Shown here: positions 1 through 7,247 of the stretch, piece after piece
Layout of the letters: every line of letters starts with the position of its first letter
Numbering within the stretch: position 1 is the first letter of the stretch
NCBI GenBank assembly: GCA_900542675.1
Contig: UQOT01000028.1
Location: forward strand, 1-22,728
From: an uncultured Eubacteriales bacterium
Lineage (GTDB): Bacteria; Bacillota; Clostridia; Monoglobales; Monoglobaceae
Direction: 5' to 3'
Length of the DNA: 22,728 nucleotides
Notes under the pieces: generated by a model
The model's input: the letters and a program-made list of their open reading frames with translations, nothing else
Database searches by the model: none
What the model was told of the DNA's origin: nothing
Made by a program: the position numbers and the translations under genes

Positions 1-88
1 TTGTCTCAGATTTGCGACTTATTTATATTACCACCCTTTACCCTTTTTGTCAACACTTATTTTTAAAAATATTGTAATTCGTAAAAAT

Positions 89-127
89 GCACAGCTAACA
101 CTTTTTTAAGTAAAGTATTGGCTGTGC
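89..127 (-). terminator. Hairpin terminator downstream of the zinc-ribbon gene
   Basis: The two arms (89-104 and 112-127) pair over about 16 positions with one mismatch and one wobble around a 7-base loop. Read on the minus strand the hairpin is followed by a T-rich run (88 downward). It lies 37 bases past the stop of the minus-strand zinc-ribbon gene. Bases 1-88 hold nothing else that I recognise. Confidence 0.6.
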
Positions 128-163
128 AATTTGTTGTACTTCGTGTCAACTAATAGTGCCGTT

Positions 164-1039
164 TTAGTTTTCCAATGCGTCATCTTCACTGCCGGACTCG
201 CTTTTGTTTGTACTGCTGTTCGAGTTGCTTCCGCTGCCGCTCGATTCATTTGTTTCGCTATCTGTTCTTTCACTGTTTGAAGAACCTTCACTTTCGCTGT
301 TATTGCTTTCGTCTGCTGCCGGTCTGCTGTCCTCATTTTTGCTGTTTTGCGAACTGTTATTCTTGTTCTCGGATGTACTGCTTGAATTCTCTTCTGTTCG
401 GCTCTTTTCCTCATTCAAAGTATCTTCGTTCTCTACATTCTTCTTTGTATTCTCGTTCTTTACTGAGCTCTCACTTTCGCTTGAACTGCTCTTATCTGTC
501 TTTTTAGGTGCGGGAGTTGACACGGAAGCAGGAGCATTTTCGTGATTGCCTATTGACTTAACCGCATTTGTTATACCGTTTACGCCAAGGTATATTAGTA
601 TTCCTGCCGCAATTCCTACAATGGCAAGCAAAATAATCTTTCCTGCCCATTTAAGTACGCTGTGATTTCCTTTCGAAGCCTTACTGTAGCGTGGCGCTCT
701 CTTCCTATCGGCGGACGATGGTCTGCGTTCTGTGCGGCGATTCGTCTCGGCGTTCGGATTATAACGGTAGTACTGCCGTTTTTGCTCTGTTCTGTGTTCG
801 GACGGCCGCTTAACATCTGCATTCGCTGACCTCTGCACTGCGCGGCTGTTCTCAAATCCCGGGGGCGCACTTTTCCGCACAGGTTTTGTGCGGCTCGGCA
901 TTACTATTGTCTCATCACTGTTATAAGCGCTGCCTTTTGGTTCGGCTGCGCCCGATGCCGGCATTTCGAGATTACTGCCGCAGTATCTGCATATTTTTTC
1001 ATTATCGCCCACTTGCTTGCCGCAAAATTGACATATCAT
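164..1039 (-). CDS. Zinc-ribbon membrane protein with a long Ser/Asn/Glu-rich tail
   Basis: About 291 residues. Residues 3-20 form a zinc ribbon with two CxxC pairs (CQFCG and CRYCG). Next come a basic, Arg/Lys-rich linker (about 50-128), one membrane helix (about 131-153) and a low-complexity Ser/Asn/Glu/Thr tail of about 130 residues. The likely topology is cytoplasmic ribbon, single span, extracytoplasmic tail. Start choice: a GTG at 1075 would add 12 residues, but the ATG at 1039 has a GAGG site 8 bases upstream, and the predicted promoter puts the transcript start next to the GTG. The domain arrangement is common in Firmicutes, but no precise function is known to me. Residue numbers are from the ATG. 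Confidence 0.8.
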   Translation of the reverse strand: MICQFCGKQVGDNEKICRYCGSNLEMPASGAAEPKGSAYNSDETIVMPSRTKPVRKSAPPGFENSRAVQRSANADVKRPSEHRTEQKRQYYRYNPNAETNRRTERRPSSADRKRAPRYSKASKGNHSVLKWAGKIILLAIVGIAAGILIYLGVNGITNAVKSIGNHENAPASVSTPAPKKTDKSSSSESESSVKNENTKKNVENEDTLNEEKSRTEENSSSTSENKNNSSQNSKNEDSRPAADESNNSESEGSSNSERTDSETNESSGSGSNSNSSTNKSESGSEDDALEN

Positions 1040-1078
1040 AATTTTGACCTCATCTTCATCATAATATTTACTCACTTA

Positions 1079-1106
1079 AGTATACCACATTTTAAGTTTT
1101 AGTCAA
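1079..1106 (-). promoter_or_regulatory. Predicted sigma-A promoter of the zinc-ribbon gene
   Basis: On the minus strand, TTGACT (1106-1101) and TATACT (1084-1079) are separated by 16 bases. Transcription would begin near 1072, which makes the upstream GTG a poor start and supports the ATG at 1039. Confidence 0.5.
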
Positions 1107-1205
1107 TAGCGGTGATTTTCACTTTTTTATTATTTTGCGTTTATGTTATTGTATATAATTTCGGTTTATGGTACAATATCATAAAAAACCGATGGGAGAA
1201 TTATT

Positions 1206-1379
1206 ATGGCAAATAAAAGCTTTGAAGATTTTAAAAACAGAATTACCGAATACTATGCCGGAATAGAATACGCACCCGGAGCAATAGGCGAGATGTCAGA
1301 AACTATTGTTAACGTTTCGACAAAAATCACTCTTGAAATACTCAACCAGTATCATAAAGAGTTTATTGAAGGAAAATAA
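1206..1379 (+). CDS. Small hypothetical protein (57 aa)
   Basis: ATG at 1206, TAA at 1377-1379. A GGGAG ribosome binding site lies 7 bases upstream. A weak TTGTAT-N17-TACAAT promoter (1149-1177) and a terminator-like hairpin at 1387-1410 frame it as its own unit. The product is soluble, mildly acidic and probably helical: it begins MANKSFEDFKNRITEYYAG and ends in a Lys/Glu-rich helix, with no Cys, signal peptide or membrane segment. I do not recognise the family. The intact frame, good translation signal and flanking signals argue that it is real. Confidence 0.6.
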   Translation: MANKSFEDFKNRITEYYAGIEYAPGAIGEMSETIVNVSTKITLEILNQYHKEFIEGK

Positions 1380-1386
1380 AAATTAA

Positions 1387-1410
1387 TGGGGCTCACAAAC
1401 GTGAACCCCA
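1387..1410. terminator. Bidirectional terminator between the 57-aa ORF and kduI
   Basis: Ten-base arms (1387-1396 and 1401-1410) surround a 4-base loop. The single imperfect pair is a G-U wobble in the minus-strand RNA but an A-C mismatch in the plus-strand RNA. The minus-strand reading also has the better U-rich tail, so it mainly serves kduI. Confidence 0.65.
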
Positions 1411-1416
1411 TTATTA

Positions 1417-2253
1417 TTACTTTAAATCCTTCATAGCCACGTGGTCCATATCATCGAAGGTCTGGTTTTCACCGACCATACCCCAGATGAAGGTGTAGTT
1501 TCTTGTACCTACGCCCGAATGGATTGACCAGCTCGGCGAAATAACCGCTTCTTCATTTCTCATAACAAGGTGTCTTGTCTCCTGCGGTTCTCCCATCATA
1601 TGGAATACTACGTCATCCTCACCGAGTTCAAAATAGAGATATACCTCCATTCTTCTCTCGTGAGTGTGACACGGCATTGTATTCCAGTTGCTGCCCACAT
1701 CAAGCGCGGTCATACCCATAACGAGCTGACAGCTCTGACATACCTCGGGGTGAATGTACTGATTGATAACTCTCTTGTTACACTCCTCAACACTGCCCAA
1801 GGGACGCTTGTTCGCCATCTCCATTGTAATTTTCACAGTCGGATATGTATGATGTGCGGGAGCCGAGTTCAGATAAAACTTAGCGGGCTTTGACGCGTCC
1901 TTACTCTTAAAAGACACATCTTTAATCCCCATACCCGCATACAGACCGTCCTTGTAATCAAGCTCGTATTCCTCGCCGTCCAAAATTACAACTCCGGGGC
2001 CGCCGATGTTGATAACGCCAAGCTCGCGGCGCTCAAGAAAATAATCTACGCCAAGCTCGTGACCCGCCTCAAGGCGGAGTGTCTCATTAACAGGGCAAAC
2101 GCCGCCGACAATAATTCTGTCAACGTGACTGTAAACGAGTCTCACTTTATCCTTAGGAAACAAATCCTGAATAAGGTAGTCGTTTCTCATTCTGTCAGTG
2201 GTGTAATGCTTAGCATCATCCGGATGCCACGGGTTTCTGATTTCAATATCCAT
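1417..2253 (-). CDS. kduI: 5-keto-4-deoxyuronate isomerase (4-deoxy-L-threo-5-hexosulose-uronate ketol-isomerase)
   Basis: KduI interconverts 5-keto-4-deoxyuronate and 3-deoxy-D-glycero-2,5-hexodiulosonate, the step that follows pectate/oligogalacturonate lyase action in the cytoplasm. The protein is 278 residues, the same length as E. coli KduI when started at the second ATG (2253). That ATG lies 9 bases after GGAGG, while the first ATG (2259) lies only 3 bases after it. The metal-binding cupin residues are present: His196 and His198 (CHTHERRMEVY), Glu203 and His245 (SWSIHSGVG). Long stretches such as YFLERRELGVINIGG and HMMGEPQETRH are family hallmarks. The gene has its own promoter and terminator, so no operon partner is visible. 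It links the window to pectin catabolism. Confidence 0.96.
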   Translation of the reverse strand: MDIEIRNPWHPDDAKHYTTDRMRNDYLIQDLFPKDKVRLVYSHVDRIIVGGVCPVNETLRLEAGHELGVDYFLERRELGVINIGGPGVVILDGEEYELDYKDGLYAGMGIKDVSFKSKDASKPAKFYLNSAPAHHTYPTVKITMEMANKRPLGSVEECNKRVINQYIHPEVCQSCQLVMGMTALDVGSNWNTMPCHTHERRMEVYLYFELGEDDVVFHMMGEPQETRHLVMRNEEAVISPSWSIHSGVGTRNYTFIWGMVGENQTFDDMDHVAMKDLK

Positions 2254-2295
2254 TTTCATTTTCCTCCTATATAATTTATCTCATTTAATATCCTA

Positions 2296-2324
2296 ATTTT
2301 AACATATATTTCTAAGATATGCAA
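2296..2324 (-). promoter_or_regulatory. Predicted kduI promoter
   Basis: On the minus strand, TTGCAT (2324-2319) and TAAAAT (2301-2296) are separated by exactly 17 bases, about 40 bases upstream of the GGAGG site. I could not define an operator nearby. Confidence 0.55.
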
Positions 2325-2353
2325 GGATTATAATATTAAAAAATAAAACAAAA

Positions 2354-2385
2354 AAACAGATGTACAAAAAATCAAGCATCTGTTT
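2354..2385 (-). terminator. Terminator beyond the LRR gene remnant
   Basis: Perfect 9-base arms (2354-2362 and 2377-2385) enclose a 14-base loop. On the minus strand they are followed by a long T-rich run. The hairpin lies just past the decayed LRR gene, so it is the surviving terminator of that lost gene. Confidence 0.6.
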
Positions 2386-2391
2386 AACTTT

Positions 2392-2415
2392 GTTTTGTTC
2401 TTGGGAAGAAATCGA
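2392..2415. repeat. Copy 1 of a 24-base element downstream of LRR genes
   Basis: These 24 bases recur at 10251-10274 with one difference (T/C at the seventh base). Both copies lie just after the stop codon of a BspA-like gene, in the same orientation, so the sequence travels with the 3' end of this family. Confidence 0.6.
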
Positions 2416-2428
2416 AAATTTTATATAT

Positions 2429-2673
2429 TTATACTCCATTACTTGAGCTTACCGGTGACACTGATTTTATCTCTGCGGTTTTCTCTTCGCAATTATAATG
2501 TATCGTAGCGTTTAGAAGATCTTGATTTCCGGATCTAATTTCAATATTATTCCACTCCGCTTCACTTCCACCATAATATACGTTAATTAGGCTCAATCAC
2601 AAAACGCATCATATCCTATGCTTGTTAAGCTGGGATAACTTTTGTCAAGGGGTAATTTGATATTTTTATGTTT
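2429..2673 (-). pseudogene. Decayed 3' fragment of a BspA-type leucine-rich-repeat protein gene
   Basis: Two minus-strand frames together encode the end of an LRR protein like the intact one at 10297-12012. The upstream part (2673-2593) reads an LRR motif, SLTSIGYDAFCD, then hits TGA. The downstream part (about 2596-2429) reads INVYYGGSEAEWNN and LLNATIHYN, matching IYYKGAQEEWNA and PYNATIHYN of the intact protein, then stops at 2429-2431. A small indel near 2593-2599 breaks the frame. No start codon, signal peptide or earlier repeats remain, so the gene is 5'-truncated as well as frameshifted. It also lacks the module that follows this motif in the intact paralog. Confidence 0.75.
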
Positions 2674-2760
2674 TTATTAAAATTGAGCAATAAACTAATC
2701 CTCATATTATGCCGTTCCATAAGCCTGAAAGTGCAGATAGAATAAATTTCAAGTCGCGCA

Positions 2761-2789
2761 TTGCATTGTATTGGTGTATATGATATCAT
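2761..2789 (+). promoter_or_regulatory. Predicted promoter of the Tam-like methyltransferase
   Basis: TTGCAT (2761-2766) and TATCAT (2784-2789) are separated by 17 bases, with a TGA extended -10 element at 2781-2783. The rest of 2674-2760 holds nothing that I recognise. Confidence 0.45.
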
Positions 2790-2823
2790 TTAATATATAT
2801 AAATAGAAATGAGGGAAAATATA

Positions 2824-3597
2824 ATGTCAGATTGGAGTTCAAAACAATATATGAAATTCGGAAATCAACGCACGCAGCCGTCAATGGATTTAATTAGCCG
2901 CATTGCTGATATTAAACCACATCATATTTTAGATATAGGCTGCGGCCCGGGCAACAGTACTTATGCGCTTAAAAAGGTATTTGAGCAAGCAGAAATTATC
3001 GGAATTGATACATCAGTGGATATGCTTAAAATGGCAAGAGAAACATATCCGAGTATCCGTTTTGAACAGGGATATGTTCCAGATGACTTGAATAAACTTA
3101 ACGAAAGTTTTGATTTAATATTCTCTAATGCTTGTATTCATTGGATACCTAATCAAGAATATTTAATCAGAGAAGTATTTGACAGACTTTCAGACGGTGG
3201 TACCTTTGCGGTACAAATTCCTTTGGTACAGGAAGCTCCGTTTTATAAATTATTGGAAAAACTAACCCAAACCACAAAATGGAATAAACTTGCCGATATT
3301 AAAAACTTTCATAGCTTACTGCCTGAACAATACTACGATTTATTTTCCTCGTTAAAATGTAGTTTTGAAATGTGGCAGACAAGCTATTATCATATTGTGG
3401 ACAGTATGAATGGAATTATAGAATGGTATAAGGGCAGCGGTTTGCGTCCGTATCTTGACAGGCTTTCATCTTCCGAACAGGAAGAACTTATCAAAGACTT
3501 GCTTGACGGTCTGAAAGATTGTTATATCGAACAGGCAGACAAAAAGATTATTCTTAAAATGCCACGATTGTTTTTCATTTTGAAGAAATCTGAATAA
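2824..3597 (+). CDS. SAM-dependent methyltransferase, trans-aconitate 2-methyltransferase (Tam) family
   Basis: 257 residues starting at MSDW, against about 252 for E. coli Tam. The ATG at 2824 has GAGGG 8 bases upstream, while the earlier ATG at 2809 has no site. The class I methyltransferase fold is clear: motif I ILDIGCGPGNS (about 35-45), acidic motif II GIDTSVDM (about 60-67) and FDLIFSNACIHWIP in the motif IV region. Tam-like signatures include the MSDW N-terminus, TSYYHIVDS, GSGLRPYL and the C-terminal PRLFFI. Family members methylate trans-aconitate or related tricarboxylates, but substrate cannot be read from sequence. It converges with the LysR gene downstream. Name and substrate are less certain than the fold. 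Confidence 0.85.
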   Translation: MSDWSSKQYMKFGNQRTQPSMDLISRIADIKPHHILDIGCGPGNSTYALKKVFEQAEIIGIDTSVDMLKMARETYPSIRFEQGYVPDDLNKLNESFDLIFSNACIHWIPNQEYLIREVFDRLSDGGTFAVQIPLVQEAPFYKLLEKLTQTTKWNKLADIKNFHSLLPEQYYDLFSSLKCSFEMWQTSYYHIVDSMNGIIEWYKGSGLRPYLDRLSSSEQEELIKDLLDGLKDCYIEQADKKIILKMPRLFFILKKSE

Positions 3598-3609
3598 TCA
3601 TTCGGATTT
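3586..3609 (+). terminator. Terminator overlapping the end of the methyltransferase gene
   Basis: Arms AAATCTGAAT (3586-3595) and ATTCGGATTT (3600-3609) pair over 10 positions with one wobble around AATC, followed by more T residues. The stop codon (3595-3597) sits inside the hairpin. Confidence 0.7.
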
Positions 3610-3617
3610 TTTTCTGT

Positions 3618-4487
3618 CTATGGTAACATATCCGCATTTTCAATCATATAATCAATAAAATATTTGCTTGCAATCGGTAAACTGTTTTTATCCTTATACC
3701 CGATTGCAAGCGTTCTTTTTATCGGCGGGTTTGTGGGTTTCATCACAATATTGTAATTTGTGCGTCTTAAAACAAGCTTGGCAAGTATGCTCACGCCTAA
3801 CCCTGCTTCCACCATTGTCATAATTGCGTAATCATCGTGAATTGTGTACTTTATATTCGGTTTTATACCACAGCTTTCAAATGCTTTCAGCGGCTCACTG
3901 TAATGTCCCTCCTCCATTAAAATATACGGCTCGTCTGCAAGTTTTTCAAGCGGTATGGCATCTAATTCCGCTAACGGGTGATTTTCAGGAAGAATTACAA
4001 GCATTTCACCGTCTTTGACTATTTTTGTTTCCATATCTCGTACAGCGGGCGGTGTAACAATACCAAAATCAACTGTGCCTATCCTTATCCATTCTTGGAT
4101 AGACGTATAATCGCCCTGATGAAATACAAATTCAACATTAGGATATTTTTCCTTAAAACCTTTTATTAACTGCGGCAGCCAATGGCAAGTAACACTTGAA
4201 ATTGTGCCTACGCGTATAACACCTGTTTCAATTCCCTTTATTTCATTAGCTTTTTCCTGCATAGCCTGATATTGAAAAATACTTCTTTCAATAAAAGGAT
4301 ATAAGTCCTCGCCCTCAATAGTCAGCCTTGCGCCCGTCTTTGAGCGGTGCAGTAATTTTATACTTAATTCATTTTCAAGCGACGCGACCATTTGACTTAT
4401 TGCCGATTGCGTATACCCAAGAGCCTCTGCCGCTTTTGTGAAATTGCCAAGCTCAACAATTTTTTGCAGTGCTATGTATCTGTTCAC
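3618..4487 (-). CDS. LysR-family transcriptional regulator
   Basis: 289 residues, the usual LysR length. The N-terminal winged helix-turn-helix (about 1-60) contains NFTKAAEALGYTQSAISQMVASLENEL and its typical continuation. A periplasmic-binding-protein-like effector domain follows (about 88-285, beginning GVIRVGTIS). The start is GTG at 4487 with only a weak ribosome binding site. The gene is divergent from the MFS transporter at 4589, the classical arrangement in which the regulator controls the neighbouring transporter and itself from the shared region. The effector is unknown. The nearby Tam-like methyltransferase hints at a carboxylate, which is inference only. Confidence 0.92.
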   Translation of the reverse strand: MNRYIALQKIVELGNFTKAAEALGYTQSAISQMVASLENELSIKLLHRSKTGARLTIEGEDLYPFIERSIFQYQAMQEKANEIKGIETGVIRVGTISSVTCHWLPQLIKGFKEKYPNVEFVFHQGDYTSIQEWIRIGTVDFGIVTPPAVRDMETKIVKDGEMLVILPENHPLAELDAIPLEKLADEPYILMEEGHYSEPLKAFESCGIKPNIKYTIHDDYAIMTMVEAGLGVSILAKLVLRRTNYNIVMKPTNPPIKRTLAIGYKDKNSLPIASKYFIDYMIENADMLP

Positions 4488-4528
4488 ATTATATCACACT
4501 TTCTAATAGTATCATTAAAAATATTTGT

Positions 4529-4557
4529 TTTACTTATTATATAATCTATGCTATAAT
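4529..4557 (+). promoter_or_regulatory. Predicted promoter of the MFS transporter
   Basis: TTTACT (4529-4534) and TATAAT (4552-4557) are separated by 17 bases, with a TGC extended -10 element (4549-4551). The region between the divergent LysR and MFS genes (4488-4588) is where a LysR site would be expected. I could not single out a T-N11-A box with confidence. Confidence 0.5.
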
Positions 4558-4588
4558 TTTGTCAAGAAAAAACTTGGGAGGAATTAAA

Positions 4589-5806
4589 GTGGGTAAAACA
4601 GATAGCAAAAATAATCTTTTACAATGTATCGTAGCAGTTGCGGCTGTTTGTCTTGTTTTTGCCGTAATGCAGGGAATACACGATAATTACGGCATTATGA
4701 TGAACGGCATTATTGAACATACAAATATCAGCTATTCGTCCGTCAGCTTTGTTATAGCGGTAGGTCAGATTTTGTATGGTGTAACTCAACCGCTTTTTGG
4801 TATGATTGCGCTCAAAAAATCTAACGCGTTTGTTATGATATGCGGCATTCTTTTAATGGCGGTCGGCTTGGTTGCAACACCGTTTTGCACAACACTTTTT
4901 ACATTATTGATATTTTTCGGAATTATTCTTCCAGCAGGTACAGGCGCGCTTTGTTTTGGTATTGTAATGGGCGCTATTGCACCGATTATAGGTGAAAAAA
5001 GAGCCGCTATGGTTTCGGGAATAGTTCAAGCAAGCGCGGGAATAGGCGACGCTCTTATGTCGCCCAGCTTGCAGTATCTGACGGCTTGGAAAGGTATATT
5101 CGTTTCAATGCCTGTTTTCAGCATACCTATATTGATTATGCTGCCTATTGCATTTTGGCTCGGACACAACAGAAAGAAAAATGAACAGATTGATTTAAAA
5201 CAAACATCAGAACACCATAATAAAGATGAAAAACTATTTACAATTTTGGGTAATGCCGTTAGAGGCCGTACATATTGGTGTTTACTTATTGGTTTTTCGA
5301 CTTGTGGTTTTCATATGGCAATCATTGAAACACACCTATTCTCTCAATATGTATCAAGCGGCATTTCAGGAAATATAGCATCATTTGCTCTTACGGTATA
5401 TGGAATAACTACAATGCTTGGCGCTGTCATAACGGGATTTTTAGGTCAGAAAATTAAGATGAAAAATGTGCTGTCAATGGTATATGCCATTCGTGTAATA
5501 ATCGCCGTTGGATTTATTTTTATTCCGAAGTCAATACCGTTTGCATTTATTGCTACGGCATTATTAGGGCTTACGGGCGATTCAACCGTTCCGCCGACAA
5601 CGGGAATAATAAGCGCAAAGGTCGGAGTTGCAAAAATGGCGGTAGTGTACGGCTCAATCTTTATAGGGCATCAGATTGGCGCATTTGCAAGTGCGTGGCT
5701 TGGCGGGGTTCTTGTAAATACTGCTCTTAGTTATTCGGCTTTATGGATTGTTGACCTGTGCTTGTCTTTTATCGCGGCAACTGCAAGTTTTAAGATACGG
5801 GAATAA
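4589..5806 (+). CDS. Major facilitator superfamily transporter
   Basis: About 405 residues starting at a GTG at 4589, which has GGGAGG 7 bases upstream. An ATG at 4469 in the same frame would overlap the divergent LysR gene and the promoter, so it is rejected. The protein is highly hydrophobic with about 12 predicted membrane segments. A charged cytoplasmic loop near the middle (about 185-215, HNRKKNEQIDLKQTSEHHNK) separates the two six-helix halves. A short Lys-rich motif (IALKKSN) follows the second helix, as in MFS motif A. The overall look is that of anion/monocarboxylate-type MFS carriers, but substrate cannot be assigned. Probably controlled by the divergent LysR protein. Confidence 0.88.
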   Translation: MGKTDSKNNLLQCIVAVAAVCLVFAVMQGIHDNYGIMMNGIIEHTNISYSSVSFVIAVGQILYGVTQPLFGMIALKKSNAFVMICGILLMAVGLVATPFCTTLFTLLIFFGIILPAGTGALCFGIVMGAIAPIIGEKRAAMVSGIVQASAGIGDALMSPSLQYLTAWKGIFVSMPVFSIPILIMLPIAFWLGHNRKKNEQIDLKQTSEHHNKDEKLFTILGNAVRGRTYWCLLIGFSTCGFHMAIIETHLFSQYVSSGISGNIASFALTVYGITTMLGAVITGFLGQKIKMKNVLSMVYAIRVIIAVGFIFIPKSIPFAFIATALLGLTGDSTVPPTTGIISAKVGVAKMAVVYGSIFIGHQIGAFASAWLGGVLVNTALSYSALWIVDLCLSFIAATASFKIRE

Positions 5807-5871
5807 TTTGATAATTATATTACCGTTCAATTTCGTGTTTTTTCTTATGCTGCGGTATAGACTCTAAAATA

Positions 5872-6081
5872 TTATGTAAAGGTGATTTTCATATATCGGC
5901 TTAAAACGGCTTTCGTCGGGTGTCCGTATGAATTCCTTGCCGACTGATATAACGGAAAATTCTCATAATTTACGGGATGTATTATTTCTGTATTTTGTTC
6001 TGCGACTTTTCGCTTGAATGTCTGATACGCTTTACTGTCCGACTCTGTAACAGGCGCGTAGACAAGCGCCGACAGGCATTA
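5872..6081 (-). pseudogene. Unidentified coding remnant in the 5807-6181 intergenic stretch
   Basis: On the minus strand a frame is open for 68 codons between stops at 6079-6081 and 5872-5874. It reads like real protein, for example ESDSKAYQTFKRKVAEQNTE followed by HPVNYENFPLYQSARNSYG. No ATG, GTG or TTG begins this frame. An adjacent frame (about 6110-6030) carries IVGGLFAPLSVMPVGACL and would join it after a single frameshift. I do not recognise the family. It may be a broken gene or chance. The rest of 5807-6181 shows nothing clear. Confidence 0.3.
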
Positions 6082-6181
6082 CGGAAAGCGGTGCAAACAA
6101 ACCGCCGACAATGTTGCATATTGCATCTTATAATCTGTATAAAACTAATTAAATCTGTAATATAATAGGTCTGGTGATTTT

Positions 6182-6528
6182 ATGGACGAAATAGATATAA
6201 ATATAGAAAAAGGAAAAGAATTTATAAGAAATCGAATTACTCAATTGCGTCTTAATGCCGACGTATCAGAATATATGATGAGTTTGGAATTGGGTCAAAG
6301 CAAAGGCTATATACAGTCAATTTCCTCCGGGAAGGCTATGCCTTCTATGGCGGGATTTCTTAATATTTGCGATTATTTTGGAATTACGCCGGTTGAGTTT
6401 TTTGACGCGCTTCTATTGAAAACCCGGCTGCGCTAAACAGCGTTTTTAACTCTCTTAAAACTTTAAATGATGATGATTTGGAGCTTATTGAGCGAATTGC
6501 CTATCGACTCAATTCAAAACAAAATTAG
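6182..6528 (+). pseudogene. Frameshifted XRE-family helix-turn-helix regulator
   Basis: The first frame (6182-6436, 84 codons) encodes an XRE-type HTH: an IRNRITQLRLN helix, then a recognition region LGQSKGYIQSISSGKAMPSM and NICDYFGITPVEFFD. It then runs into an unrelated ending, LKTRLR. From 6418 the overlapping frame continues as ENPAALNSVFNSLKTLNDDD and ends at TAG 6526-6528. That is the usual tail of small clostridial XRE regulators, so the joined product would be about 115 residues. The shift is -1 (or +2) near 6411-6420, and no standard slippery heptamer is present. Mutation or sequencing error is more likely than programmed frameshifting. The ribosome binding site is weak. The truncated 84-residue product still holds the HTH. 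Confidence 0.65.
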
Positions 6529-6564
6529 AAGTTTATTGAAAAAGTCCTAAATTAAGAAAAACAA

Positions 6565-6588
6565 AAAGGTGCCCCAACGGGCGCCTTT
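6565..6588. terminator. Bidirectional terminator between the XRE gene and the ANTAR gene
   Basis: Arms AAAGGTGCCC (6565-6574) and GGGCGCCTTT (6579-6588) pair with one G-T wobble around CAAC. The minus strand has a long T-rich tail, which suits the glnA-ANTAR transcript. The plus strand has a weaker tail. Confidence 0.7.
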
Positions 6589-6602
6589 CAGGTTTTATTA
6601 CT

Positions 6603-7172
6603 CTACATATTATTTTTTATTATATCGGCGGCTATTATTGACTTGCTTTCGCGTTTGTCCATTGCTTGCTTTTCGATGAAGCGGTGTGCTTCCTGTTCGG
6701 TCATATTCTGTTTTTCGATAAGCACGCATTTTGCTCTTGATACAAGACGAAGTTCCTCGTACTTCTTTTCAAACTTCATACTGTTTTCTATCAATCTTTT
6801 CATCCTGCGGCGGTTGGCAAGCGAGAGTCTGACCGCGCGCAGGAAATCACGCTGCTGCAGTGGCTTTGGTACGACTATTACTCCGTCATCCTCAACTTTT
6901 GACTCGGTAATTTCCAAAATATCGCTCTTTACTATAAGTACAACCGATGTGTTTGTTTCGTTCACAAAATCTGCGGCAAGGTCGCTGCCGTGACAGTCTT
7001 TAAGCGGAGCGTTAATTATAATCAAATCATAAATCGTTCGCATAGCCAGACGTTTGCAGCTCGCCCCGCCTAAGGCGCGGTCAATTTCACTCCAGCCGCA
7101 GCGTTTAAGTATATGCGTTAAAGTATCTGCGCTCTTTTCTGATGCGGAAACTATAAGTATTCTGTCTTCCAA
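6603..7172 (-). CDS. ANTAR-domain regulator with a degenerate receiver domain, partner of glnA
   Basis: 189 residues. The N-terminal about 115 residues look like a response-regulator receiver, but the usual acidic pair after strand 1 is missing (ILIVSASEKS). The phosphoacceptor position holds Asn54 (YDLIIINAPL). The conserved Lys (VVPKPL, about 103) remains. A helical linker leads to a C-terminal ANTAR domain (about 130-180, with LIEKQNMTEQEAHRFIEKQA), the RNA-binding antiterminator fold of AmiR and NasR. The start is TTG at 7172 with GGAGG 9 bases upstream. It follows glnA by 75 bases on the same strand, an arrangement known from clostridia where such proteins are linked to nitrogen control. 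Probably co-transcribed with glnA. Confidence 0.88.
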   Translation of the reverse strand: MEDRILIVSASEKSADTLTHILKRCGWSEIDRALGGASCKRLAMRTIYDLIIINAPLKDCHGSDLAADFVNETNTSVVLIVKSDILEITESKVEDDGVIVVPKPLQQRDFLRAVRLSLANRRRMKRLIENSMKFEKKYEELRLVSRAKCVLIEKQNMTEQEAHRFIEKQAMDKRESKSIIAADIIKNNM

Positions 7173-7247
7173 CAGCCGTCACCTCCTTCATCGCCGAAAC
7201 AAGTCAAATAATTTGCCGTTCCCTATTTTGCGGTCTCTATGCTTACC

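Noticed and set aside
175..545. Two overlapping plus-strand frames of 110-113 residues, one Leu/Ser/Phe-rich
   Set aside because: They are shadows of the Ser/Glu/Asn-rich tail of the minus-strand zinc-ribbon protein, with no ribosome binding site.
5977..6165. 62-residue plus-strand frame before the XRE gene
   Set aside because: No ribosome binding site and a basic, Cys/Arg-rich composition of an antisense frame. The opposite strand reads more like protein.
6405..6425. Programmed -1 frameshift in the XRE gene
   Set aside because: No X-XXY-YYZ slippery heptamer at the junction and no clear downstream stimulatory hairpin; a mutation is more likely.
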